From contig NSJX01000052.1 in NCBI GenBank assembly GCA_002286715.1, positions 120,589-184,588 of the forward strand: DNA of 64,000 bases, read 5' to 3'. Source of the DNA: Dentipellis sp. KUC8613. Lineage: Eukaryota; Basidiomycota; Agaricomycetes; Russulales; Hericiaceae. This document shows, piece by piece, positions 47,395-58,926 of the stretch (positions within the stretch are counted from its first letter, which is position 1; every line of letters starts with the position of its first letter). A program made the position numbers and the translations under genes. The notes under the pieces were generated by a model that ran no database searches, was not told the origin of the DNA, and saw only the letters and a list, made by a program, of their open reading frames with translations.

Positions 47395-47897
47395 TGAGGT
47401 ACACGCCGGTTTCCATTGTATAGTACAGACGACACTCACTTTACACCTATGATTGTGCCGGTTATGCGACTTTGATCAGTCCTGTTATGCACCTGCTTCC
47501 TTCCGGGGCTACGAAAGGGGCCGTCGACTTCCTCAAGCGACGTCAATGATAACGAATGCAGAAGACACGTTGCGCCTAGACACTTTTCAGTGAGGTGCCT
47601 GACATTTCAGTATCAGCGAAGAATAGATGCAACTCGGACGCACCACCCACGGGACGCTCGTCTTGTGAAGGTTATGGGAATTTGAAGACCGTCTGAACGC
47701 GTCTTTAGCGTTCACGTGATCGTTTTGCCTGAAATCACATCGCGCGTCCTGGTCGGCGACACCCGAAGCGTCCATGATGATCCATCCCATGAGAGTTAGA
47801 TCGATTCCTGGTCCCCTATCATCTCCACCTTGTGCCCACCTGTCGTGCTGGCAGATTTGCCTATAAGACCGTCAAACTGAACCACTCCGTCCGCAAA
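47395..47897. other. Intergenic, about 500 bp
   Basis: 3' flank of the amine oxidase and promoter of the CMD-fold gene. Nothing recognisable. Confidence 0.5.
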
Positions 47898-48863
47898 ATG
47901 GCTGAACTGGCTACCCACGAATTCCTGAAGCACCTCAAGGATCTGTATCCGTCTCCCGGCGACATTACGAAGTCGACAGATGGTAAGCGGGCTCAACATC
48001 TTGTGAACGTGTCATCATGTGGTGATGCATGTTGCAGTCTTCAAGAACCCATGGTACATCGTTGCGTCGGTTGCATTCGCAACTGGAAACAGGCCTGACG
48101 CTGTACCGCGCATCTTCAAATATGTCTTGGCCGACCTTGAGCAAGCACAAGACAAGTTCCAAGTGACAGGTGAACAGGCTCACGCCGAGAGGCTGCTCCT
48201 TGCTCGGAAGTTCCGCGAATCTCTCTTCAAGGCTGGAATGGTCGCCGGTTATTCCAAGGTAGTATGCACTCGAGGTTTGCATCTACTGCAAGGAAGCTGA
48301 TACCCCCAACGCAGGCGATCAACGGGCTCGTCTCACTTCATGAAGCGACTCCGGAGGAACTGCGCGATACGAAGACGCTGCGGTGAGAAAGCCGAATTGC
48401 CGACGGGTTGTGTCACGCTTATACCGGATCGCAGAGACACGAGGGTTCCTATTGCGGACGTAGAGGCCAAGGGGAGGGAGTTCTTCTGTTCCTTGTATGG
48501 AGAGACGGCCGATCATGTCCAGGGGCTTCTGGATGCCATCCATCCGGATATGGGTGCGCTCATGCTGTTCACTGACAACATTGCTCGGATTGACAAGGAC
48601 GATGAACAGGGTGGTTCAGCAACACCATTGCGTACGGAATCGTGTATGGCTACACTGAGATCACGGATATCCTGGAGACTTCGTATGCACTTGTTGGAAC
48701 GCTGATCGCAGGCGATACTCCTCGTCAGATTAACTGGCATTTGGCGAACGCCCGTCGCAACGGCGCAAGCCTGGAGCAGGGAAGAGCTGTAAGGCAGATT
48801 GCGATGGAAGCCGCCAGCAGCGCAGGTGTGAAGTGGAGAGATGGCGTTCCTGAAGTCGAGTAG
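47898..48863 (+). CDS. CMD/AhpD-fold protein (carboxymuconolactone decarboxylase-like)
   Basis: Exons 47898-47982, 48038-48258, 48315-48382, 48435-48553, 48610-48863; 248 residues. All-helical AhpD-like fold: the N-terminal part has NPWYIVASVAFATGNRPDAV and LLLARKFRESLFKAG, then GYSKAINGLVSLHEATPEEL. The C-terminal part has FSNTIAYGIVYGYTEI and TPRQINWHLANARRNGA. This pattern is common in ascomycete and basidiomycete proteins annotated as CMD-domain proteins. The CxxC redox pair of peroxidase-active AhpD is absent, so a peroxidase role is doubtful and the reaction is unknown. It follows the polyamine oxidase in the same direction, but 500 bp apart and with its own promoter. Confidence 0.87.
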
Positions 48864-49420
48864 GGAGGGCGAGGATGACAGAACGAACCGATTTTTATTA
48901 TGTCGTTGTTATGTATATTCGAGCATGTTGAAAGTCAGGTGTAGTGATACTGCTTGTATATGCGCTTTGATGGGACCTTCCGGTATAGATACGGTCTCGT
49001 GAAATGATGAGTTCCTTGCAGAATCTCGGAGCAGTGAGCACGAGCTTGATCGCGAGCTAGAATCAGAAAAAGGGCATGCAAGTGTAGATGTGTCGATACT
49101 GACGTTTCTGACTCATCTCAGTCTGCCCAGGGTAATAAAAAATCGGCTTTTCGCCAGTCGGCCCATCTAAAGCAAAAAGAAATTGTAATGGGGAGAGAGA
49201 GAAATTTCAGACAATATTCCGCTGTGACGCGCCGGCACGTGGTCGTTCCGCGACGCGGCCAAGGACGACACGTGCATGGTCCACGTGGACCGGTGATGAG
49301 CGGCAACGGCCGAATAGCGTATTTTGGCATGAGCATTGTTGTTGCTGCCTCCACCTTCTCGACATTCTCAAGCTCTCATTCCCCTCAGGAGGTGAGCTCA
49401 CCCCCCACACCACCTAAATT
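48864..49420. other. Intergenic, about 560 bp
   Basis: 3' flank and promoter; no TATA consensus close to the next start. Pyrimidine-rich upstream of 49421. No gene seen. Confidence 0.5.
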
Positions 49421-52400
49421 ATGGCAGAGGTCGCTGCCTCCGACCCCGACGGGCCCAGCACGGCGCCCACAGTGGCCTCCATCCTCGGTATAAAGGGCCA
49501 GTTACGTTTCAGAGCTCATGGATCAAGCCAGAAGGCGCACGTTGTTCTGCGCCGGGTTGAGCTTGATGACTCGGAGGATGAGGGCGACGACAAGCCTGTC
49601 TACTACTACAGCCTCTTTGCACAGAAGAGGATTGAGGTAAAACCTGGCAAGGAGATCTTGCTGACCGTGGCGGACGGCCCCTTCAAGGACAGGGCTATCA
49701 TGTTTGAAGGAGACATTCCAGGTGGTGCTTCGGGCTCTGATGAAGAGGAAGAGACACAGGTGGCCGAGGACGACGAAGAATTCATTCCACCCGAGCATTC
49801 TATGCCTCCGAAAATGCGCAAGCCGTGGGTTAAACGTGTCGAAGAGCCTGTGGTAGCCCGTGCGTCACAATTGCATATGCGGTCTCAAATCCATATAACT
49901 AACCGTTTGAGACCTACAGCCCCTTCAATACCCATACACCCAACGCACCACTCCATAGGAGTCCAGGCACAGCCTGACTTCGTGTCATCGTCTACTCAGA
50001 CGACCAATTCTACCGAGGAGATACGAAAACCTCTTCGAGTTGATACGGTTGATAATATGACAGACACGTCTACTCCCATGGAGATGTCTCCGATTACGCC
50101 TGTCGAGGACCATGTTCCCGTTGTTGACGCCGTCGTCATCGAGCAATCGGAGCAAAGCGAGCAGGTACGTGTCATGACCGCCTCACCGTAGGTATGCCAT
50201 AACAAGTGAGTACAGTTGTCGGAACGCGACCGTAGCTTATCTCCAATGGAACTGGACTCCCCACCCAGTAGTCCGCCACAGTCTCCTGTGCGGACTCCTG
50301 CGGATCTTACACCCTTACCAGTCCAGACAAAACTCACCGCACCTCCTCCAGTACGTTGTCGCTGGCATCTCGTGTCGATCAATTGACTTATCTTGAACTT
50401 TGTCTCAACTGAAGATCACACAACCTGACCGCCTCAATGGCTTCGCAAATCGAGCTAAGACGCCACCACCTACCGTATCCCCTCTTCCTCCACCTCGACC
50501 ACAGGCTGTCGTTCAGAAAGCACCTATTGATGCTGCCCCCAGTCATTCCAATGCAAATGTTCCGGCCCTTGGATACAAGGCACCGACGACGGTGTCTCGG
50601 GAGCCGCCTGCTGCATTCACCCCTCCCCCGATACCTCCGGTCACTGTGACGGCTCATATAACTAAGGCCCCTGCTCCTAAGCCACCTAAGAAGCCAATCC
50701 CGAACCCTTTCGTGTCTGGTGGTTTCATGACTGATTTTGTAGGCTCGTCCTCCACGCCAAGCTCTCATACAGGGACTCCTCGCCCTGAGTCCGAACACTC
50801 GCCAGCTCCCTCACGGACTACTGCACCAGAACCCGCGCCAGCTCCGCCTGTCCGAACTCCAAACTTCGTACCGGCTCGTGTCTCGACGCCTGCATCTGCA
50901 CCACCAGCCCGAATACCAGCCCCGGCTCCTCCTTTTGCCACGGGTTCTGTAACAAGGCCACAGTCTCAGGTATGTTCGACACAATCGCTTCCTGGCAGCG
51001 TAGCATTGTCTCTAATTGTGTGGTCCGTCCCTATAAATAGTATGTCCCTGAAGAGAGGTCTGTGCCGACGCCGCCTCGGGTCACGATTCCAGTGGCTCAA
51101 GCAAGCGTCAAACTTGAGGATTCGCCACAGAACTTCTTTTCATCGTCAACTGGAGCAGCACCGGGAATTGATGACATTCCTGGACTTTCTGGGCTGTTCA
51201 ATAGTTTCCCGCTCTCTCGGTTGTTACCGCACGCGACTGCGATGGCTGCCACACCGCCGGCCTCCAGGTCGGAACCTGTTACGCCAGCAGCGGCCCGGGT
51301 AGGTGCGCCGGCGCCCATGCAGAGTGCTGGTCCCTCGACCCCAGCAGCCGGCGCAGGACCATCCACTTCATACTCCTTTACTACACCTTCCCCAACCTTT
51401 GCGGCAGGGCGATCCCCGCCGACATCTATGGGTCCTCCCGCAGCTAGTTCTGTACAGCAGCCTCCACCCAAGCCGAAGTCACCACCACCGCGAATGCAGC
51501 CGCCACCACAGCCGCCCCGACCCAAGACGCCAACTTCGAACGCCTCTTGGCCTGCTGCGAAGAGAAAGAGTTTTGCTTCTGCAGATCCCGGGCCGTCAGT
51601 AGCACCGCCAGGATTCAGCGCGGCGAATTCCATCGGCCCTGCTCCCTCACGCCCGCCTCCTGGCATTAGCGCCGCGAATGCTACTCCTCCTGCGCCACGG
51701 CCGCCTCCTGGAATCAGTGCAGCAAACGCGACTCCCCCAGTCTCGCGCCCGCTGCCGGGATTCGTGCCTGCAAACAACATTACGCCTTTATCACGACCTC
51801 CACCTCCACCTTCCTTCAACCATGCAAATAGCCCTCCTATCCCTCGTACGACGTCATTCCCTCCGCCAAATAATAGCCCACCCGTACCCCGAACGTCCTC
51901 CTTCTCCACTCCCAATACCAGCCCGCCGATGTCCCGCCCACCACCGAGGTTCACTCCCGCCAACACAAGCCCGCCTGTCCCACCCCCGCCATCCGGCCTG
52001 AGCTCGTCCAATGCGCTCAACCCGCCTCCGCGGCCACATCCTCCCCCGCCCCCAATGGGCTTCCCGCCATTCCCGCCTACCGGATTCCCCTCGCTTCCTC
52101 CCCCCTTCAACGCGCCGTCATCTGCGCCTCCTCTTCACCCTCACCCTCACCCTGGCCCGCGGCCCCCGCCCCCTCCTCCGCCTCCGTTCGGTATGCCGCC
52201 CTTCCTGCCCAATTTTGGCAGACCACAGAGCCCGCCTCCGCGCCCCCCACCGCCGCCGCCGCCGCCGCCGTCGAACGCGGCGCCTGCTGCGTACAATCCG
52301 TCGCAGCCGTATATCCTCGGGTTGCCGGGCTTGTCGGGTCTATCGTCGTTCAGCCAGGCGTCGCCGCCGAATCAGAGCCAGGGGCAGGCGCAGAACCAGA

Positions 52401-54543
52401 ATCAGAACCAGGGTCAAGGTCAAGGTCAAGGTCAGAGCCAGAATCAGGGTCAGATTCAAAACCAGAATTCACATTTGAACTCGAGCTCGAATTCGAATCC
52501 AAATTCCAATGTCAATACGAATGGGGAGTATGAGTATCGGAATCATGAGTACCAGGGTAACGACTACCAGACCAACGAGTATCAAAGCAACGATTATCAG
52601 AGTCACGACTATCAGAGCAATGACTACCAGAATGCGCCGAAGCCCCCGGAGTTGACTTCGTGGCCTTCGACTGACGACTTGCGCAATACGCTCTCGAGTC
52701 TGTCGGCAAGCCAGTCGATGTCGTCGTTGACGATCCCTGCAGAGCTGAGTCGCAAGCTATCTGAGTTTGGTGAGTTCCACCCGTTTTTTATTGCCTCCGT
52801 CTCGAGCTAACGACTATATAGCTGCCGCACACCGTTCGCCTCTCCCGACGCCGACGCCAACCCAGGAGATCGTGCAACCCCAACCGCAGCCGCAAATACA
52901 AGCGCAACCACAGTTGCAGATCCCCGCGCACCTCCAGGCGCAGCTGCAGCAGGCGCAGGCGTCGACGCCGCTGGCGCTGGCGGGCACGAAGCGCAAGGTC
53001 TCGCAGCCGTTCATCTCGCCGAGCGTGTCGCAGTTCCAGCCGACGTTCGACCCCGAGCGCCACTTCAGCTGGCCGACGGTCAAGAGCAGCCTCTCGGTGT
53101 ACGTCAAGGGCGAGGACGTGGGCATCCGCGGCATCGTGTTCAACTCCACCGGGAGCTACATTGCTGTCAATTGTGAGTGTGGTTGTGGTGCTATGACGCG
53201 TAGAGGCGTGGGCTGATTGTGTGTGCTCTGCTAGGCCAGGATTGCACGATCCGCGTGTGGGACAATATCCTGCACACGGAGATCGCGAGGCTGGCGCATG
53301 TGGCGCCGGTCGTGTCCGCGGAGTGGATGGACGAGGACGAGGGGATTCTGGCGCTGACGGAGAACGGGGCGCTGAGCGTGTGGACGCGCACGGTACGTCG
53401 GCATCTGGGTCATCATTCTCCAGCCGTGGCTGATGCGCGGGGCGCCCGGCGCAGCAGCAGCAGACGCAGGGCGAACAGTGGCAGTGGACCAAGATCGCGG
53501 AGCCCGGCGTGGCGGAGCGCAAGCCGGACGACGTGCCGACGTCCATGGCGTACACGCGCGACAGGATTGCCGTCGCGTTTGCCAAGTCGGGCGTGAAGGT
53601 GTGGATGTTGAATAAAGGTGGGTGCTGGTTTGGCGCTTGGGCGTGACGTGTGTTGACGGACGCATGATAGGTACATGGCAGTCGCAGAGGTCGATCTTGC
53701 GGCAGAATGTCACGGCGATTAGGTTTGTGGAGGATGGGGATGCGTTGTTGGGTGGGACGAAGGATGGGGTTTTGTGAGTGTTCTTTGTCTTTGATTGATA
53801 GGGACTGGGCGCTCATGGTGGCGTAGGTGGTATTGTCAGATACCAAACGGCACGCTTCGTGCATATACCTTCTTCAAGTCTAAAGTGTATGCCGTGGACT
53901 TATTTCTCATAAATGATTCAGCGCTCATGTTGTGCCTCAGGTACCATATCGACGTGAACTCTACGGGTTCGCACGCGCTCGTCGCCCAGACCGGCGGGCG
54001 CACACACATCGTTGGGATCCGACAGGATGACAACAAAGGGAAGATCGAGCAGGTGTACACGCTGCCAGACTCGGAGGCCAAGAACGCGAACTACGACTTC
54101 GGTGCACTGTTCACGAGCAAGGGCTCGGTGGTCCTGTTTGGTTCCGTGGATGGATGCGTCTTGCTCTGGGACAAGGACAAGGCTGAAGTCTCGTGTGGGC
54201 TAGACCTCGGTGAAGGTGTGTAGACGAGTTTGTCCAGATGGCATCGGCTAACATCTTCCTGTTCTTTTTAGGCGCAGTGGCTCAGGCCGTAGGGGTGAGT
54301 ACATTTCTGGCCGCCGCTTATTGACGTTATACTGACCTAATTCCTCTCAGTCCTTCACATCGAGGTCGTCGCCGGCTGAGAACTGCCTAGTGACGGGCAG
54401 CAAAGATGGCAAGCTGACCTGGTGGCCGCAGCCTAGTGCTACCGACAGTACGTGCACTCTTGCGCTATTATGTTAAGGTAGTGCTGACAATTGCTTCAGT
54501 AGAGGAGTCGTCTCGCAAGCGCATGAAGATGACCACATCATAG
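49421..54543 (+). CDS. Large WD40 protein with proline-rich and Q/N-rich prion-like middle
   Basis: Thirteen exons: 49421-50164, 50216-50350, 50415-50969, 51041-52769, 52822-53172, 53235-53392, 53455-53617, 53671-53773, 53827-53886, 53941-54215, 54272-54294, 54351-54447, 54500-54543; 1,478 residues. The first 130 residues may fold (GIKGQLRFRAHG, VYYYSLFAQKRIEV) and end in an acidic patch. Residues about 250-900 are Pro/Ser/Ala-rich with many PPPG and SRPPPG units. About 920-1012 is dominated by Q, N, S, Y and G, with repeated NDYQS-like pentapeptides. A KRKVSQPF site precedes seven-bladed WD40-type sequence (TIRVWDN, LSVWTRT, VKVWMLNK, VLLWDKDK, LTWWPQP). It ends SRKRMKMTTS, likely nuclear. 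Transcription-linked scaffolding is a guess; no named orthologue recognised. Confidence 0.85.
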
Positions 54544-55274
54544 TTCCGCATGAGATCCGCGCCCCCGTCCCGTCTTTATTTCGCGTCTAAATTATGTCTT
54601 GATGATTCCGCAAGCACACCTGTAATTGTAGGGTACATTTCGTTCTAATGAGCAGCGGTGGATTGGGTGGTGGAATAGGTCCGTGTAAATGAAGTGAAAA
54701 TGAAGGGCCTCGGAAAATGAGGAGATGGCGCGCATGCGGCGTCCGGTGGCGAGAATAGAGTTTGTGCCTGTTTGGCGGCGTGAGGCGGTGGTTGAGGGCC
54801 GGCCGGCCGGTGCGGCAGGTCTGAACAGGTGCTGCAGTCCTCGTCGTCGTCGTCGTTACCTCCTCGAGGCTTGTCTCCCTCTGTCCCTCCCCCTCTTGTC
54901 CTCCCGCTCCTCCTCTGCTGTGCGTTTTTCTCCCCCGTTCGCCCTGTAGTCGTCCCAAAGGCCTTTTGCTTATCCCGCCCACAGGTCGTGCTCCGTTAGC
55001 CAGATCCAGCCAAAGGCTCTTGCCTTCAACCGTTCTCCAGTCCAGCCTCACAACGTCGCACGCGAGCCCGCGCCCTTCTCTCATCTAGAAACGTAAGTGC
55101 TGTGGCCTCGCCGCACCGAGACTCTCTATCGCTCGCCACCGCTATCGTACCACACTATCTCACGTCCGTCCCTCGACGTGTCGCGTCACCTGCCTCGCCG
55201 CCTTGTGTTTCTGCCACTGACCTACGCCATTCCTTTCCAGCCGTGCCCAGTCATACTAGAACATCTGCAGCAAT
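54544..55274. other. Promoter and 5' untranslated region of Cdc42
   Basis: Includes the end of the WD40 gene. Just before the Cdc42 start, a consensus donor GTAAGT (about 55092) and pyrimidine-rich acceptors (TTTCCAG at about 55241 or CTGCAG at about 55270) suggest a 5' untranslated intron, common for fungal Rho GTPase genes. A pyrimidine-rich stretch at 54840-54950 may be core promoter. Confidence 0.5.
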
Positions 55275-56094
55275 ATGCAAACAATCAAGTGTGTAGTTGT
55301 AGGAGATGGTGCGGTGGGAAAGGTGCGTCATCCGTCAGCGTCGTTCCTCCCGCGGTGCACCAACGGCCGTCCCGCACGCAGACTTGTCTTTTGATCTCGT
55401 ACACGACCAACAAATTCCCCAGCGAGTATGTCCCGACCGTACGTCCGTCTCGTTTTGGCCTCGAGGCCACCATGTCAGACGACGCATCTCTTTTAGGTGT
55501 TCGATAACTATGCGGTGACGGTGATGATTGGCGATGACCCGTACACGCTGGGGCTGTTCGATACGGCCGGTATGTTTTGCGTCGCACCGCCGTGGCCCCT
55601 CCATGCTGAATGGCCCCATCGCCCCTCTTAGGTCAGGAGGATTACGACCGTCTCCGCCCATTATCATACCCGCAAACAGACGTTTTCCTCGTCTGCTTCA
55701 GTGTGACGTCCCCCGCATCCTTCGAGAACGTGAAGGAGAAGTGGTTCCCAGAGGTCCATCACCACTGCCCGGGTGTCCCATGCCTTATCGTGGGCACGCA
55801 GATTGATCTGCGGGACGACCCGCAGGTGATGGAGAAGCTGCAAAGGCAGAAGCAGAGACCCGTCACGTCTGAGCAGGGCGAAAGGCTAGCGAGGGAACTC
55901 GGTGCTGTCAAGTACGTGGAGTGCTCGGCTTTGACTCAGAAGGGGTTGAAGAACGTCTTTGACGAGGTGAGCCCGCCGCGCCATTCCTGTTTTGGACACT
56001 CACAGATCGTCGGCGCCGCGCCGCACTACAGGCGATCGTCGCCGCCCTCGAGCCTCCCGTTGTCAAGAAGAGAAATAAATGTGTCATCGTTTAA
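55275..56094 (+). CDS. CDC42: Rho-family GTPase Cdc42
   Basis: Exons 55275-55322, 55382-55438, 55497-55569, 55632-55966, 56032-56094; 191 residues, the exact Cdc42 length. Molecular switch for cell polarity, hyphal tip growth and septation at the plasma membrane. P-loop GDGAVGKT (10-17), effector region [31 protein letters not shown], guanine-specificity motif [11 protein letters not shown] loop [18 protein letters not shown], polybasic KKRNK and prenylation box CVIV. The Rho insert region is [17 protein letters not shown]. All catalytic residues are intact (Gly12, Gln61). Distinguished from Rac by TQIDLRDD and [19 protein letters not shown]. Confidence 0.98.
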
Positions 56095-57519
56095 TATACT
56101 CCATTCACGATACGAACCCTCTGCCATCTATTTGTTCCTCTTCACGACCACCCACGATTTTCCCTCCCCATCTACCTCTTTCTTCCCCTTTGCTTCGTGC
56201 CTTTCCACTTCTACTTGACTGCGTGCTTCGTCCCGCCTGCCTACTCAATACCTTTACTTTCCCTTCCTCTCGCGAGGGCACGACCGCCGTGACCGTCCCG
56301 CTCGGGCTTTGCCGGGGGGCGCCCGGGTCCTGCCTCTCTCGGACGGCGGGGCCGCCCGCCCCCGCTCGCAGCGTCGGTGTGTGTCGGTGTGTTGGGCTCC
56401 CCCGCGCGCTTTTTTTATATGTTTGGCTGTTTTGTAATTATTCACGTTATGGGGAATTTGGGTATATGGGGAAAATCTAATACCCGTCTGCAGGGATGTC
56501 GGTGTCGGGTTTCGGGGAGGACGTCACGTAGGCGTGCGCGTGCGCGAGCGGCAATTGCAAGTTATACCCTCTTTTTGTTCTACGATGTTTTTTTTCCTCC
56601 TCTTTCTGGTCACGCGTATGGTGGTTTTTTCTTGTCACACTCGTCTGCATTGCATGTTGGCACTCGCACCCTCTTTTTCTCACTCTAACTCTCACTGTCG
56701 CTTGATGTTTGCGATCTGATCATGGATGATGTGCTTGGCTCGGTGTTCTGTGTTTTTGTGCTTATCGCCGCTCGTGCGCCTGCTCGGAGGCTTTTGCGAC
56801 TTGGTGGATCGGAAGTCAGAAAGGGCCGCCGTACAATTTACTTGAGAACACGCTGCGTGGCATACTGTGGCTGGCAGAATCCGTTCGGGGGTTATATAGA
56901 GTTTCTCAGAGTCGCATACCGGCACAGTGACCTCTCGAGTCACCCGGCCGTGTCAATAGACCTGCGTGCAATCGCTGAGCGCTGAGAACCGGGAACACAG
57001 CGGGAGCCTCGCACTCGTCCAAGCGGGAAGCGGGTCCAGTCTAAACATACGGCAGCGTGCACACGGCCGCGGGTGCATAAGGACACTGCAAGGCACTTCA
57101 CGCTTCAATTCCGATCTAGAACGTCAAGGATACAAAAAGGTCGTCGTCGCTCATCACTGGTAGGTAGGTACTGGAAAAAGAACGTTACACTCCTAAGTAT
57201 TCCGTTTCCGACGCCGGCTCCGGGTCTGTAAATAAGTAGTCGTCCACGTCATGAAGGGTCCAATTTAGCATAGGGCTGTGGAGGTGTGTTAGAGTGTTCG
57301 TCGGTACGAGTGGACGGTGGCCAGAGGTGGAGAGAGCATACTGACGGTGGGCAAGCTGTCATTATGACGCCGTCTCAGTCAATCAAAGCGAATATTGGGC
57401 GGATGGGACGGGACGTACGCAGACAAGATGCAAGACATGAGGCCCGTTCTACACCCGCGCCGTGGTTCTAAGAAGACATCGTTATCAGCACCGCACGCGA
57501 AGCGCGGCTTGTTTAAGCC
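56095..57519. other. Intergenic, about 1.4 kb
   Basis: A pyrimidine-rich 3' untranslated region of Cdc42 (to about 56700, with TTTTTTTT and CTCTTT runs), then the region downstream of the minus-strand small secreted protein. Short frames only. Confidence 0.5.
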
Positions 57520-57807
57520 TCAAGCCTGCACGCACCAAGCTTGGGTGGGGGCGGCGACGCGGCGGCTGGGGAAGGTCGGCATCAGCATCCGCATCCACAA
57601 TATCGAACAGTTACTAGTGCAACGAGGAGGAAAGACGTACACCCAGGACGGCTTGTGGTCGTCGGTCTGCCGCTTGGCGGGCTGGTCGCCGCGCTTGATC
57701 TTCGCCTGCTTGAGGCCCTCGACGGGCGCGGCGGAGGTGGAGGAGGCGCTGAGGGCCAGGACGAGGCACAGGGCGAGCACGAGGGCGTAGAGGCTGCGGG
57801 AGAGCAT
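57520..57807 (-). CDS. Very small secreted protein with dibasic sites
   Basis: ATG at 57807. The N-terminus is a clear signal peptide (MLSRSLYALVLALCLVLALS, cleavage near STSAAP). Two Lys-Arg sites (KIKR, PAKR) follow within 25 residues, suitable for Kex2-type processing. Unspliced the frame gives 95 residues. A good intron is present at 57640-57566 (donor GTACGT, branch GCTGATG, acceptor CCCCAG, 75 nt). It is a multiple of three and free of stops, so splicing gives 70 residues with the same C-terminus (AWCVQA). A TATA box lies about 60 bp upstream. No family recognised. The upstream TATA box and signal peptide argue that it is real. Confidence 0.6.
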   Translation of the reverse strand: MLSRSLYALVLALCLVLALSASSTSAAPVEGLKQAKIKRGDQPAKRQTDDHKPSWVYVFPPRCTSNCSILWMRMLMPTFPSRRVAAPTQAWCVQA

Positions 57808-57867
57808 GGCGGCGTGTGGGCTCCGGGTGGGCTGCTGGGCGGGCTGTCTGCACTGCGGGTAGGTGGG

Positions 57868-57874
57868 CTTATAT
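57868..57874 (-). promoter_or_regulatory. TATA box of the small secreted protein gene
   Basis: Minus strand reads ATATAAG, 61 bp before the ATG at 57807. Confidence 0.55.
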
Positions 57875-58926
57875 GCAAGCAGGCCGGCGGGTGGGGCGTT
57901 TGGGCATGTATGTTGCGTGATGCAGGATGCATGATACTGTGCCCCGACTCGTACTGTACGATGCACCGAACAGGCCTAACCGAGACCGGGATGGGCCGGT
58001 TATTTCGAGCACCAGGAGGATCCCCAGGTGTGGTAAAGGGCTGGCCGCATCGTGCTGGGCGTAGGTGGAGCACACGGAGGCAAGACGGACTAGAACCGAG
58101 GCTAATTGAGAACGTACCCTGTCTGTCTGTGCGCGTACGTACAGGACGTCGTCCGGTTGTGGAGCTGCAGCCGTGGCCTCGGAGTCCCGGAAGCCATGTC
58201 AGTGGGCTTGAATATGGATGCTGCGTCTGTGCCGCGGCCTCACGTTCGTGCGCGATCTGCCAAGGTCGATGCATGAGGGCGGGATTGGCTGCGGGCCTTT
58301 GTCGGGCGCGATAAAGCGGAGGGCGCTCCGAGCTGTTGGGCAAAGATAGGATGGCACGTATGGCGTTTGACGGCGATTATTTGGGGGTGGGCTTATCGAG
58401 TTGCGTTACGGAATGCGAGCATGCCGAGCGATCAGGATAATTAAGGATGGCCCGGGTGTAGTGGTCTGAGATTGAGGCTGCGGAACGGAGGGTGCGTGAT
58501 GGACATGAAATGAATGCGTGGACCAAACGAGCAGGGCTTACGTTCTGTTCAAACCTCTAAGGCCGCGGCGTAGTGCCAGTCTTGCGATGTCCGAAGGTGT
58601 CCATGAGGAGGAGAAGGGACCCCTTCTGCCTATCATCTATCTATCAGACAAAGAACAAGTCAGATTGCCCATGACAATTGGATGCAGTGCACCCTGCAAG
58701 TGTCTGATTCTGGTTAGCTGGCGGATTTAGCAGAGTGAAATGGACTGCGTGTTTTCCGAGATAGACAAAGCGATTGTGAATTGCAGCATTTTGACAAGCT
58801 TCCCAGAAAGAACCGGCGGCTGTGACGCGTGCGCCACGAGGGACAAACACCGCCCAAATACGCCTTTCCTCATTCGGTTCTCCTTCCCGCCGTCGAGGTT
58901 GGTGCAGAGGCTCATACTGTTCCACC
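57875..58926. other. Intergenic, about 1.1 kb, divergent promoters
   Basis: Separates the minus-strand secreted-protein gene from the plus-strand SF3B4 gene. No recognisable gene or repeat. Confidence 0.5.

Noticed and set aside
45299..48863. Biosynthetic cluster of polyamine oxidase and CMD-fold protein
   Set aside because: The genes are about 500 bp apart with separate promoters. No synthase, transporter or regulator is nearby, and the other neighbours are housekeeping.
51097..52110. 337-codon glycine-rich minus-strand frame
   Set aside because: Complement of the proline-rich exon (CCN codons read as GGN). No splice or start support.
57520..57807. Mating pheromone precursor (C-terminal CVQA)
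   Set aside because: Basidiomycete pheromone precursors lack a signal peptide and end in C-aliphatic-aliphatic-X. Gln is not aliphatic, and no STE3-type receptor is nearby.
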